Part shown: positions 1-35,999 of the stretch, piece by piece
Numbering within the stretch: position 1 is the first letter of the stretch
Layout: each line of letters begins with the position of its first letter
NCBI GenBank assembly: GCA_963556255.1
Contig: OY744616.1
Location: forward strand, 33,329,116 to 33,393,115
Direction: 5' to 3'
Origin: Allolobophora icterica
Taxonomy: Eukaryota > Annelida > Clitellata > Crassiclitellata > Lumbricidae
DNA: 64,000 nt
Notes under the pieces: model-generated
Told to the model about the DNA's origin: nothing
The model's database searches: none
Seen by the model: the letters and a program-made list of their open reading frames with translations, nothing else
Position numbers and translations under genes: made by a program

Positions 1-23798
<23,798 letters not shown>

Positions 23799-24340
23799 GA
23801 AAGAATATCAAAGAATTAATGCAACATTAATAACCCAAAAACTTGCAACAAATTTGTCACCAAACATTCTGTTAGCACCGATAGTGTTATTCTGTTATAA
23901 TTAATTAAATAATTAAATAATTATTTTAAGTACCAATCTTTATGACTATTTCACTCAGAATGAGTATTTAACCAAACTGTGCAACTAGTTTACTTAGAGT
24001 TGTTGCCAATATATAAGACCAATGCTTACACAACACATGTAGGCTATTACCAGTTTATAAAGGTAGTTGATTAACATTTGTTAGTAATCAGTAGAACTAA
24101 TTCATGAGCATATATTACTAATCTGTGTGACTAATTGTAGACATAACTACTTCAGTGTTGCAACGTAAGAATGAAACTGTTGATGTACTTAAATTGCAGA
24201 ATATACTTTATATGTCTTTGTGACCACCAATCACAGACAGGTTCTACGACTAGCGGGTCCTACACAAACGTCGTGTCTCGTGTAGGATCCGCAGTGGTAA
24301 TACTCTTCTACTTTTGTTCGAATAAAGGAACTGGAAATGA
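23799..24340 (+). other. Probable 3' UTR of gene A
   Basis: A/T-rich and without coding potential. An AATAAA signal lies at 24321-24326. A hairpin with 13-nt arms (24253-24265 and 24280-24292, one G·T-type mismatch, GCGGGTCCTACAC) precedes it. The transcript end is inferred only. Confidence 0.45.
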
Positions 24341-25621
24341 AGTGAACTGAAAATTAATGTTCACTTATTTCCCCTATTGGGCAGTTACCTTTCTTTGTAA
24401 GGAATGACGTTTCTGAAGTTTTGCAAACGACTCTAGATGTTCATGTACAATTGCAGACTTGCTGCTAATAATAGTTCTTAGTTTCTCCATTAGTGTTTAG
24501 AAACGTTACAGTTACATAGTCATGAAACTCATAATTAGTTGATGTACTATGAGCTTAATTGCATTCGTTACAATTGTTATTTGCCACAATGAACAACATG
24601 AACAACAACAAGAATTTATTGTAACCAACTGAAAAAAACGTAGTACAAATAAAGCAGTAAAGTGATACTTTGGCCACAATTGGTAACCCAGAAGGGTCAA
24701 TAGACTCACTAACCAGGGTTACCTCTGTAAATCAGATGAATTAATAACAGTGAGAAATCGATTTCAAGCAATACCAATAGTTTTGGCAGACTTTTTTTAG
24801 AAAGAAGAACTGATCGATCTAAACAACCCAAAAGAAACTTATCTAAGTATAAACTTAACTAAAAGACTTAACTAAAAGACTGACAACATGGAAATTTGAA
24901 CATGACAAAGTTTATATAACTGTATTCTTTAGGAGAGCGTGCATAGATTCCTAAGCGATTTCAAATTAGATAATGCATATCCATAGGGATGTTTTTCCAA
25001 ACCGATGGACCTGTATGCAGCTCTTATGGCAAACTTCCTATAGAGTTAGTGCGAGCGAAAACTTCACGGTATAATTCAATTTGTCTGGTAGGGTATCCAT
25101 GAGTATCTGACGATAAATTAAAGTAATCCTTAAAAGTAAGAGGTAATAATTTATGTGTCCCATGTAGTCTTACACTACACAATGGTTTCTTGTAGTCTTA
25201 CACTACATATAGCTGGCTCAATTATCGGTGCTGCCTCGGCATACATCACGGAGGCTTGTGTTTCAGTCTTAAGTCAACCGTGTCGACAATGGTTGAGCTC
25301 TCCTAGCCGTGGAGATATAAATGTGCCAGGCTTTCGCACTTCAACTCAAGCTTATCATGTCTTCTCGTATATCGTACCGAATCTAGGAATTTTTAAAGCG
25401 CCGCTCACAGCATCAACTATTGATCGTGATAGCCCCGAGGGAAATGAAAAGTCTTCAGGCAGCGGAGGGAAGAGGACGAGGTCATCCTAGCCACTAGCGT
25501 AAACTTGTCCAAAATATTGGGGGGTTGGGGTTGGCTAATCATTCTACACTTGTTGCATTGGGTGTACAGTCTATCTCAATTATTGGGGGAACGTTCCCCG
25601 GCTCCCCCAGACCACGCCGAT
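24341..25621. other. Intergenic, no gene recognised
   Basis: Mostly A/T-rich. A 17-bp motif TGTAGTCTTACACTACA occurs twice at about 25165-25205. An open frame at 25155-25490 has no recognisable domain. G-rich and C-rich pieces about 25525-25615 have the style of MITE ends flanking the next element. Confidence 0.5.
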
Positions 25622-27251
25622 CAGGGCCGGATTAACCACTCGGGGGGCCCTATGCTAATTTTGCACGGGGGGGGGCCCATGTCGTACTGAACATGGAATG
25701 ATGGGGACGCCGTCAAGACGTGACAGTCAACTGTAACAAAGCAGGATCAATGTGCTCTGCTGCTCAAATTTGTAATCAATGCACATTGCTCACAACACTG
25801 CATTTTGGGACTATGTCTAAGGTTGTTTAAAATGTTAGAGTATTTGCCAACATACAGTTAGCGTAAAAATATAATCAAAATTCTAAACTTTTCTCTTCAT
25901 TATTAACAGCTCAGAAACATTTGCGACTTTTAGCAGCTGCAAACTGTGCAATAATGTTCATCAAATGAAACGGATTTAAGTATAAGGGACCTAGGCTATC
26001 AGTCTCAACATAGGCAGTGAAAATCGATTTTTTTAGCTACTCATAAGCAGACATTAGAAGCAGATGTTCCTGAACCTTGAAATGGGCTGAAAAGCAACTA
26101 TTTTCTTAGTTGAAGCTAGCATTCGCTGGCCAAGAATAAAACAGCAACAGCTTATTATTTAAGTGACAAAATTGTTCCTTGCACAAATTGGGCAATCATT
26201 GGACTTGGACGCAGGGGCGTAACTTTGGTCTAAAAAGTGGTGGGGTACCAATTTCTTACTTACACGAAACAAAGGCGCAGACTGCGTTCTCTGGGAAGGC
26301 ACAATAATAAAATATTGATTGGCATCGTTCAAAAAGTGGGGGTACGGTACCCTCAGTCCAAAAAGTGGGGGTACGGGTACCCCTCGTACCCCCCACAAAT
26401 TACGCCTATGATCGGACGTCTTTCTACAGGTTTCTGATCCCTTTTCGAGCCAATGCTCAATATTGGCCGATGTAACTGGAGCCTAACTGGCAACCATTCA
26501 TAGGTATCAGTCGAGTGACAAGGAGGTTTTGTAAACTTTGACGATTCGTTTTCAGACGGATGTGTAACAATTGTTTCAAGAAGTTCAACATTGTGACCAT
26601 GACCATGACGACCATCTGTGGGTATATAATTATGCAGTGTCATGCAAGTATATATAGCCACAGCTCACAGTTAGTGATGTGAGTAGGGACATCTATTATT
26701 ATTAATTATGTCGACGTCATCCCAGTAGTATCAGGCAAATCCATTGGTTGTGCTCTTTTATCGCCGCCTTTTACTTTGACTCGGGCAAGAAATACATCAA
26801 AACTCGGTGCTGAAGCACACGAAGACCAATCATTCTCAGTCTTGTATTTAGCAAATTGGCATTTCTTAGCACCAGAAGGCAGAAAGGTTCTACGCATCCC
26901 GTACTTTTAAAGCATTAAAACTAAAACTTAAATTCAGGGAGCGAATCGAATTGGAATAAAACAAAAGTAGCCTACCGTCAGTATGGATATTGACAGAAAG
27001 AAGTTGAATCAATAGAAACCATGTACACAGCAGTTACTTAGATGGCTGACATTTCAAATTTGCAATTTGCTTAGTGCAAATTCTCGCTTAAACTGAAAAT
27101 AATGGCTAATAATTATAATTATGAACAAATAATTAAGTTGGTTTCATAAATACTGTGTTTGTCCTGCAGCATTCCGACCCGGTCGGGGGGCCCCCTTCAA
27201 GCGGGGGCCCCATGCTAAAGCATATTGAGCATACTGGTTAATCCGGCCCTG
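25622..27251 (-). mobile_element. hAT-like element, internally decayed
   Basis: Ends CAGGGCCGGATTAACCA and TGGTTAATCCGGCCCTG are inverted repeats. Flanks ACGCCGAT (25614-25621) and ACGCCTAT (27252-27259) fit an 8-bp target duplication with one mismatch. 1,630 bp. The minus strand at 26897-26706 encodes a short basic N-terminus (MRRTFLPSGAKKCQFAKYK) resembling the start of hAT-class transposases; nothing else of a transposase survives. It carries a nested MITE. Confidence 0.75.
26212..26410. mobile_element. Nested MITE inside the 25622 element
   Basis: Ends CAGGGGCGTAACTTTGG and ACAAATTACGCCTATG are imperfect inverted repeats. Flanks CTTGGACG and ATCGGACG agree at 6 of 8 bases, consistent with a worn 8-bp duplication. 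The interior repeats AAAAAGTGGGGGTAC twice. Confidence 0.6.
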
Positions 27252-27280
27252 ACGCCTATGCTCCTATAGCCAAAATCTTA

Positions 27281-27550
27281 CTAGTACGGATTGAGGGGAA
27301 GGTCATTCCAGAAACTAGGGCCAAGGATGGGAAAGGCAAGATGTTGAGCCGTGGCAGTCCTATCCCGAAGAACAAGGAGATCATGCCGATCAGTAGACCG
27401 AATACAGCGGGAAGAAACAGCAGAAAGGGGTTTGCACATTAAGTCACAGAGGTTCTTATGGACAATTTCCTGTTGTGTCCTAGAGACAAACAGGAGGGCC
27501 TTGTAATGGATGCGGGAAGCAACGGTAAGCCAGCGCAGAACGTTGTTCAC
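27281..27550 (-). pseudogene. CR1/L2-type non-LTR reverse transcriptase relic
   Basis: The minus-strand frame contains LRWLTVASRIHYKALLFVSR, then NLCDLM, RCIRSTDRHDLLVLRDR, TATAQHLAFPILGPSFWNDL and P. This is the familiar C-terminal part of CR1/L2-like reverse transcriptases (LxWLPVxxRIxxKLLLL ... GPxxWNxLP). Only about 90 codons remain, so it is a truncated insertion. Confidence 0.75.
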
Positions 27551-27559
27551 GTAGGCTGT

Positions 27560-28609
27560 AATATGGGATAAACGGAGATACTGCGACAGAACGTAAGAAT
27601 AATGGGTAAATAGTCACAGAACTGGCAGGTGCTATTTAATTTGAAAAACTGCTCAGTCCCCAGGTTGACAGGTAGAGAAATTCCTGAAAGGAGTAAAGAT
27701 CAGTATAACGATTCCTTTCGGTTATTCCTTGTGCACTTTGTTTGAGTAGAACATAGGCCTAACTTTGAAGATACGAAGTAGGCATATCTAGAGTTAAGTT
27801 CGGCCATTCGATCGCTAGACGATATACACTTGCCTCTCTTTTAATGTCTGAAACGGTCGTTCTTCTTTAGATGTCCTAGCTCGATTGTTCATTGACGTGG
27901 CGTCATTAATTTCCATAGTGACCGCTTTTATAAGTAACTCTATTATCATTATTTTTATTTGAAACAGTGTATTTGCTCGTCATATTATGACGCCAGTGTA
28001 GGCCTATATAATTATGTCGTTGGCTAAAATGCTCTGATCATATTGCCCGTCATATTATGACGTCATATAATGACGGCAGTGTAGGCCTATATTTATGTAT
28101 CGTTGGTTAAAATGCTCTGATCGCCGTCGTCAAGACGGCAGTACTGACGTCACCAACGGTTTCTGTTTCACAATATAGAACAGAAACCGTTTGTGACATA
28201 GCGTCCTTCGACAGACACACGCTATATGGATATTATATAGATCGATAATAGACTGTAATTGTGCCTTGAGTTTCTATTTGTTTGTTATGCATCTGGTGCC
28301 GAGTTATTATGCTTAAGGATGTCGTTCTAAATTAAATTGGAGCTATGACTATATAAAAATATTTACCAAACACAAACCAGTCGCTTTAGTGACTTTGTCC
28401 GAGTGAAGACGCCGCAGATTCTAAGAATACTTTCGGGTGGAGGATGAGCGAAATGTTGTAGTTCTTCTGGAAGTTATTTCTGTATAGCTGCTTCGGCTTT
28501 TAGTAAAGGACGATAACAGAGATTCAGAAAAGTAACAGGAGGACGAGAAAGTGAAGGTTAGGAGGCAAAACGACTAATCAAAAGCTTATGAATGCGAGAA
28601 TGTGGTTGA

Positions 28610-28610
<1 letters not shown>
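27560..28610. other. Intergenic with direct repeat and hairpin
   Basis: An imperfect direct repeat of about 70 bp (about 27975-28045 and 28046-28118) shares CGTCATATTATGACG and AATGCTCTGATC. A strong hairpin has arms 28149-28167 and 28179-28197 (18 of 19 paired), and its left arm overlaps a CRE-like TGACGTCA. The right part, near GGTTGAGAATATA (about 28604), resembles the intron before the terminal exon of gene A. Confidence 0.55.

Positions 28611-28683
<73 letters not shown>
28611..28683. repeat. (TA)n microsatellite
   Basis: About 70 bp of pure TA, 55 bp upstream of the orphan kinase exon. Confidence 0.95.
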
Positions 28684-28687
<4 letters not shown>

Positions 28688-28737
28688 GACGACCCCAATG
28701 TTTCCTCAACTGTTAAAATCGCGAGATGTGTTTGCAG

Positions 28738-28934
28738 CTTTCAGAATGTTCTGACGCCGTGTTGGAATTTCACCGGCAGCAGAAGACCGACATTTGTTGA
28801 AACATGTTCAAAGATAGACACGTTCCGCAAGGCAACCGGACTGGAACCAATGGGCTACTAGACTTCGAACTCAGAAGGCTATGACATGTACTGCGAACGA
28901 AATGAACTTTCGTACAATGATGAGGCTAATTTTT
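28738..28934 (+). pseudogene. Orphan copy of the kinase terminal exon
   Basis: Acceptor TGTTTGCAG and the same phase as 23603. The frame reads FQNVLTPCWNFTGSRRPTF then VETCSKIDTFRKATGLEPMG and Y before TAG at 28859-28861. The base sequence stays alignable to gene A after the stop, with another tail (TSNSEGYDMYCERNEL) to a TGA near 28934. No upstream kinase exons are found nearby. It is either the relic of a third paralogue or an alternative last exon for gene A. AATAAA occurs at about 29269. Confidence 0.8.
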
Positions 28935-29405
28935 GAATTACTTATTTAACATCTATAGGTCAAAAGCAGGTAACGAATATGTAACCAAACATTTATGCAG
29001 TGCATGCCATTGTTTAACCGTTGCTTTCATTGCTTTAAAATTGCGTTATTATTAAATAATTATGCCATCTACATGGCTATTTCAGTAGAATATTTTACCA
29101 ATGTATAATTCAATATTTTCCAATGTATAATTCACTGTTTTCAGATTTTTCGTTAATTTGACTATTACTTTGATGCCGAGTTTAATGCCGTGTTATAATA
29201 TGACTTGACTATCACTAAGATTTGTCACCAGTCTATGTAATTAATTTATTTAGATTTACTTGTAATGTAATAAAGACTTATTGAGAATTATTAATTCATT
29301 AATCAACGCAACTTAACGCACACAATGTACTCTGATATTCATTATCATTTGATATGTCTAACTGTAGAAAAACTACAAATATATATATATATATATATAT
29401 TTGTA

Positions 29406-29488
<83 letters not shown>

Positions 29489-29497
29489 AGAACGACC

Positions 29498-29545
<48 letters not shown>

Positions 29546-30615
29546 ATTCACACAAATCAAATTAAAACCAAATCGTTTATTTTGTAACCAACCAGAATGC
29601 AATACATCATTACAAGTAATGCAATGCATGTAATAGAAGGCCACAAGGTACGGCCCAGCAGGGATCACTAGATCCCGCTAAGTAGGGCCACCTACATACA
29701 AGTACACGAGTATAGATGAAGCAGCCATGGGTTACGTTGTTAAACTATCGATGGTTCAAATTAGTTTACAAGATCTTAATTATGTATAGAGAGGATTCTA
29801 TAACCTTAACTACACAAAAGAAGAAAAAGAAAATCATAATGAGTGAATAGGGAGTAGAAACCTTTGTATGTTGGACTCGGACAAATAATCCCTCATAAGA
29901 ACAGTGGATAAGATTATGTTGGGATAATTTATATTCTTGAAATGGATTATCCACCTGTAGTAAAAGGCCTTGACCGGTCTGTCTGGGCCTATGGATAAAA
30001 TGGGTTCTTCTTTATTGGGAATTATTTACAGGCCACCTGGCCAGAACCTAGAATTGTTTAATACTTAGGTTGAAAGCCTTCTTTCTGTAATCTCTCTAGA
30101 AAAAAACAGGTAATACAACAAGATCCTCCGAGTCGGCAAGTTTTAATTTCATTTTTTTTAGTGTAGGGCCTACTTCTACAGTTTATATGCAACACAGAAA
30201 AACAAGGAGAAAGGCATTAGGCTTTGATTTAGAGGAGAGGGGACAGCAATAAGTACTATTAATGTGTAGATCAGTGAAGTAATTGTGGTCAGGATCAATG
30301 TCTATATTACTCAGCAACGGGCGGTTATCACAGTCATCAGTAATTCGTAGCAATTCCAATTTATTATTCCCATCTGACTCTAAATTGTCCAGGCAGGACG
30401 TGCACTCACGTCCTGCCTAGACAAGTCCGCGTCGTTCTCTATGTGGCTACAAAAGAAAAGTTTCGATAGTGCTATCAGGGCATGGTTCAGTGCTAGGCAT
30501 GTTATAAGTATTCACTTTACAAAAGTTGCATTGGGATTCATTATCGCACATTGAATTTATCGACTATTCTAGGTGAGTCCTTAACTAAGTATTTACAAAC
30601 TCTACAGCTGAGTTT
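28935..30615. other. Intergenic with TA repeats and a perfect hairpin
   Basis: TA microsatellites at about 29380-29485 and 29500-29537, with a palindromic ACTACAAATATA ... TTTGTAGT arrangement around 29371-29410. A hairpin at 30391-30418 has perfect 12-bp arms (AGGCAGGACGTG). No gene recognised. Confidence 0.5.
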
Positions 30616-30648
30616 ATTACCGCAGGGTAATGAAACCTCTATCTCTCT

Positions 30649-31510
30649 TTAACCGTCCTCGATACGAGGGTTGGTCGCATTGTAGACGATTCTTCTCCAT
30701 CCTTTCCTGTCCTCGGCTACTCGCAGCAACCTCTCTGTTGATAATCCCAACCATTCGCCAATGTTGTCCATCCACCTCTTCCTTGGTCTTCCTCTTGTTC
30801 TTGTTCCCGGTACCGTTCCCTGCATAATTTCTTTCTCTAGGCAATCTCCCTGTTTCCTCATTATGTGCCCAAAGTATGACATCTTTCTTCTTTTGATTGA
30901 TTCCAATAGGTTCCTTTCCACCCCCGCCGTCTCCAATACCCATTCATTTGTTTTCTTCTCTGTCCATGATATTCCAAGGATTTTTCGTATGCATTTAATT
31001 TCAAATGCCTTTATTCTATCCTCCTCCCTCTTTTTGATTGTCCAACTCTCACAGCCATACATCATCACTGGCCATATAAGTGTCCTAATTAACTTTAACT
31101 TTGTGGGAACTTTTATGTTATGGTTTTTCCACAATTTATTCAGATCTGCTCCTATTCCAAGTCCTCTTGCAGTTCTTATACTATCTCCCTGCTACACTCC
31201 GCGTGTTCTGTTATGAGTGAGCCTAAGTACATGAAAGTTCCCACTTGTTCTATCCTGCTGCCTTGTACTTTGATGTTGCACTGCTTCTCTGTCAGCGCCA
31301 TACACTTTGTTTTGCTCATGTTGATCTCCAGGCCCTTCTTTCGTCCTTCTCTGTCCAATCGAGACACCAGTTCCTGCAGTTCCGTTTCCGTACTTGCCAT
31401 TATCACTATGTCGTCCGCATATCGTAGATTTGTTATCCTCCTTCCTCCAATTTGATGCCTCCTGTGTATCCTCTCAGAGCCTCCCTCATTACCATTTCTG
31501 ATAGTATGTT
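30649..31510 (-). pseudogene. Truncated non-LTR retrotransposon reverse transcriptase
   Basis: Minus strand. RYADDIVIMAS (about 31405-31430) holds the YADD active-site motif, followed by KKGLEINMSKTKCMAL and QVGTFMYLGSLI (31406-31176). After a frame break come PVMMYGCESWTIKKREEDRI, KMSYFGHIMRK and RGRPRKRWMDNIGEWLG (31134-30649). These are standard landmarks of the C-terminal half of endonuclease-type non-LTR reverse transcriptases. The 5' part and the N-terminal fingers are absent, and at least two frameshifts are present. Confidence 0.85.
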
Positions 31511-31763
31511 GAATAATGATATGTAATAATAAATCACAGGAACGAAATGCACAGCCGTGACAACAATCAATTGGACATAGAGGTAATAGCTAGGTCATGA
31601 GACTGGGCCTCGCCGCCTCGGTGTCTATTGGGAACATTATAATAATGGCTTTATATCACAAACGACCATAGCAATGATTATTATATACTCACAGAAAGTA
31701 TATACTGGGGTATGTAGAATGTTCGTACATCCAGGTAGAACATTCGTGCAGCAAAATGCACCA

Positions 31764-31990
31764 AGCAGTGACTCAAAAACACTCGAGCCTCAAACAGGAA
31801 CTGTTCAGTTATATACACAAGCAGTGACTCAAAAACTCACGAACCTCAAACAGGAACTGTTCAGCTATGTAGGCCTACATTAGCAGTGACTCAAAAACTC
31901 TCGAGCCTCAAACAGGAACCTATTCAGCTATAAAACAATTATACTCAAGCAGTGACTCAAACACTCTCGGGCCTCAAACAGGAACTGTTC
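31764..31990. repeat. Minisatellite, four units of about 56-66 bp
   Basis: Units start with AGCAGTGACTCAAA at 31764, 31820, 31882 and 31948 and share CTCGAGCCTCAAACAGGAAC. Spacing varies (56, 62, 66), with one unit carrying GTAGGCCTACA as an insertion. Confidence 0.85.
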
Positions 31991-32126
31991 TCGAGAGCGA
32001 TAATCGAAAGTCTAATCAGTGGAATAAATTGAAACAAGGCGTATCACTCTCAATTAGAGTTATAAATCCACGCACCTCTAGTTACAGCCTGCGAGAGCCA
32101 TAAACGTGTATATATATATACAAAGA

Positions 32127-32520
32127 TAATTGTGAATGCATGTAACAATCAGAGGGAATAACAGTAATTACTGAACACCTGCATAGCACGAACACACTAT
32201 CTGAAGCACATGTGACACGTTGTCTCCAACAAAAGAACGAGACATCAGTCATCAAATTTTCAAAAACAGTCCTCAAACCTGGGACACACATTATCTCCAA
32301 CAAAAGAACTAAATATCAGTCCTCAAATCATCAATAATAGTCCTCAAATATCACAAGCATTGACACCTACATATATATTTGAAAGTTTATCATGAGCATA
32401 TGTAACAATCTGAAGAAATAACAGTAAATGCCAACTGGTAAATTTGTACAGCGTGAACACACAATCCAAAGCACCTGGGACAAACATTGTCTTCAACAAA
32501 AGAAACTAATATATAACATA
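32127..32520. repeat. Degenerate direct repeat, about 250 bp apart
   Basis: Two related segments begin at about 32137 and 32399 with TGTAACAATC, and share AACAGTAA, GCACGAACACAC-like and TCCAACAAAAGAAC blocks. A partial third copy begins near 32278. Confidence 0.6.
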
Positions 32521-33085
32521 TAAGTTCTTATATTACTGTTATAACACATATAATTATGAAAGCAGCGATATGAAAATTAAAATGTAACTTTTTAATCAGT
32601 TGCAGACTAAACTGATTAGTAAATCTTGTAGGTCCATTAAATTATCCTCGTGTAAATAGACTAGTAGTAGGCCTAAGCTTAAACTAGGCCTACTCTTAAT
32701 TGAACGGTGATAGGTCTAAAGACGATGGCTGTTACTGATAATATGCTAAGTAGGCCCTATATGCAGTGCTTTGTGTTTACCTGTATGGAGAAGCAGGTCA
32801 AACAAACATATTAGGCCTTTAAATAGGCATTTAAGAATTGTACCGAAATAATCCTACCACCACTTTCCCTATCGGTATCGGGGTTTTCTTGGTTGGCAGC
32901 CGGTGTCGCGTGACAGACTATCCGTCCTAAAACTATCCGGGAGGATGAATAAATTTATCCCCCCGGATGGAATCTACCGGTATAGAGTATCCGGGGGATA
33001 AACCATTTCTATCCCCCAGCGTGTAAAATCATCCCCCCGGGGATAAAAATTCACAGGCATAAGGTATTATTGAAAATGCGTATAA
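32521..33085. other. Intergenic; C-rich motif cluster near the end
   Basis: No gene recognised. From about 32930 to 33048 the words TATCCCCC / ATCCCCCCGG / TATCCGGG recur in both orientations and could fold. Probably a short repeat rather than a gene. Confidence 0.4.
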
Positions 33086-33094
33086 TTGATAATC

Positions 33095-33520
<426 letters not shown>

Positions 33521-35460
33521 TAGGGAGCTTTTAAATAGCGTCCCTTCTAGGTGATCTACTCAGGAGCGCTCCCAGTCCAACCACAGCTAGAGAGAGTAGT
33601 CTTTAAGTTGGTAAGGAACAAGGTAAAGTGAGTCATAGGAACCAGGCGGAGTGCAACAGGGAGACAAATCTATGCTATAATCAAAATCCAAAACGAGAAA
33701 TAGGTAAAGCAAGTGACTCTAAGTGTTCTAAGTCTTCTGAGTAATATTTAGAGCAAATCAAACCGAAGTTACAGTAGGAACAGCATTACCTTGTCGTTGA
33801 AACATTTATCAAGATATTTTCGCATTTCTGAAGGCTCACCGAAGTCAACATCCAGCGTGGCAAAAGGGGAAGCAATCTCAAATGGATAGGCAGCTGCGTA
33901 CATCCCACACGAAGAGAAGTCCATTTGCTGCTGGCAGGGAGGACTTTAACATGTAGGTTCCCGATGTGGTTAGGTGCATTGTGTAGAGCTGACGCAATTG
34001 TCGGCCGAGATTTGCCTAGATACCAATCGACCGATATCAAGTGCGAGCTATACCAATTCACCTAATTAGCACCTTAGTCCTTTTTCATGACACTGTCGTT
34101 TGTGAATGGCAACTGTTTGCTGATATTTGTCATCCTTGTTTTAGACACGTCCATCGCAACAAGCCCTTCAGGCAACTAGTGATGGGCAATAGTTAACTAA
34201 AAAGTTGCTAACTTTTAGTTTAACTAATGTTTTTTAGTTAAGCATGAAGTTTAACTAAAAAGGAACAGCTTAGTTAAAACCATAGTTTAACTAAGCTATT
34301 TTAGTTGCTAACTAAAATTTTAACTTAAAAAATCAGCAATAGGGCCTACGCAACTATTTTCAGCAATGAACATTGAACAACTCAACGCAAAACTTTTTGA
34401 TTAACACTGCATAGTTTTAGCATCAACCGCCTGTGTTTAAAATTCATACACATTGCATAGTTTGAAGGTGAAATTGTCATTGATGCTCTGCATTATTACA
34501 GTTCACTAACCTCTGTTATTGTAAGAGTAATCTTATAGCCACTGTGGCTATAAGATTACTCTTATAGCCACGTTTTTTTGAATGTATGCGGAGTATGACA
34601 GGAAGATTAACAAAGAAGGAAAGTAATCTTATAGCCACTTTGACATTTTTTTGCATGTATGCAGCAAAATGTCAAAGTGCATGCTCTCCCCAGTTCCACG
34701 TACATGGAGTTACGTTTTAAACCTACAGTACTTTCAGTTATTTTGAGAACGCGCATGCATATTATACATACACATGCATAACAATTATGCACATACAAAT
34801 GTGGGTCAAAACTGTTAAAGATTTCTGAATACTGATAGTTTCAGAGAAGATTCGAACTCACACACATGGAGCCGCGCGGCGAGCGCTCAAATAAATACGC
34901 CATCGTTTCCGTCAAATTCAGATTTCATTTTGAACTAAGCCTGCTGAACATAACCACCTGTTAATCCTGAGTCAACATATTCAGTCTTTATTCTATTAGT
35001 AAACGCCCACAGACTTGAGGAGACACCCGAGAGCTAGGGCCTACATCACGCAACATACTTCCTACATCCTTGATTGTAGGAAGTGATTGTAGGCTATATA
35101 ATGGGGGAGAAAAGACGTATACACGACAGAATAGACTACAGTTTAGGAATCAGCAGGACAAAACAGTTGAGTATGATTTTGTAGTAGTTTAAATCGTCTA
35201 AAGAAACTCTGAGCAAGTTCTTCTTAGCTTTTGTATAGATCTCTTTGTCAACCAGTATACAGAGTATCGTTTATCAAATGACCGATACTGAAAATAACTT
35301 TTCTATGAAATGAATTAGTTTAGGAACTAGTCTATGACTAGTTAATACGTTAACGATTTCGTGAAGTTTACGCCAAAAGAATTACGAACAAAGGTGGTAG
35401 GTTATTTTTGGCGTACGGTATGCTATGAGGCAAAGCACTTAGCGGTATTATTATTTAGCG
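33521..35460. other. Intergenic; palindromic repeats
   Basis: No gene recognised. 34185-34330 is filled with variants of TTAGTTAAC/AGTTTAACTAA. A perfect 19-bp inverted repeat with a 3-nt centre lies at 34523-34563, with further copies of its arm at 34561 and about 34624. A TATATAA box (35096-35102) follows a 9-bp hairpin (35058-35083); this could be a promoter on the plus strand, but no transcript evidence is available. Confidence 0.4.
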
Positions 35461-35588
35461 GTGGCGCTTCGGCGTGAAAATTCCGGCACAGTATCAAATG
35501 CTGTAGTCGGGAGCGCCTCTGAATAGTAGTTGACTTCGAGAGGCGCTATAGAAATATCCGGAATAAATAAATAAATAAAATAAATTAT
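35461..35588 (+). mobile_element. 5'-truncated SINE copy
   Basis: From GTGGCGCTTCGGCGTG to the TCCGGAATAAATAAATAAA tail it is the same sequence (other strand) as the body of the SINE at 42015-42254. The tRNA-like head is missing. It lies outside the duplicated gene segments. Confidence 0.75.
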
Positions 35589-35999
35589 TAACGCACAAGT
35601 CTGTGGAACTGTTATTACATTAGAAGTTCCTTGTACGATTATTAACGTAACTGTTCGCAGTATTTTTTTTATGGAAGTGAAACTTGCAGCTAATACCTTA
35701 AAACAAGAGTTAATCAATTGAGTGTGAAAATATCTTTTTAACTCTTCCCTTTTCTTCTTTGCATCTTTTTTTTCTTCGAGTTACTTTCCATCTTTGTTAA
35801 TCTTCCTGTCTTACTCCGTTCGGTGGCTACTGTGACTGCGGAAAAACAGCGAGTCTCAAAATAGCGATTAGGCTTGCTATGTAAGACAGTAGAAATCAGA
35901 ATAAGGGTCGTGATCTCTAATTTGAGTCTCCAAGTTTAACATTACACACGTGGGTAATCCTGCAGCTTAGGTACTTTTAATAAATGTGCATGAGCGATG

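Noticed and set aside
25155..25490. 111-codon open frame
   Set aside because: No recognisable domain, no splice or transcript support, and repeated sequence at its start.
31764..31990. CRISPR-like repeat-spacer array
   Set aside because: Only four imperfect units with related spacers in an animal genome; a minisatellite.
35058..35110. Promoter of gene B (hairpin plus TATATAA)
   Set aside because: 3.5 kb from the coding start and nothing else to support a transcription start; noted only within the intergenic entry.
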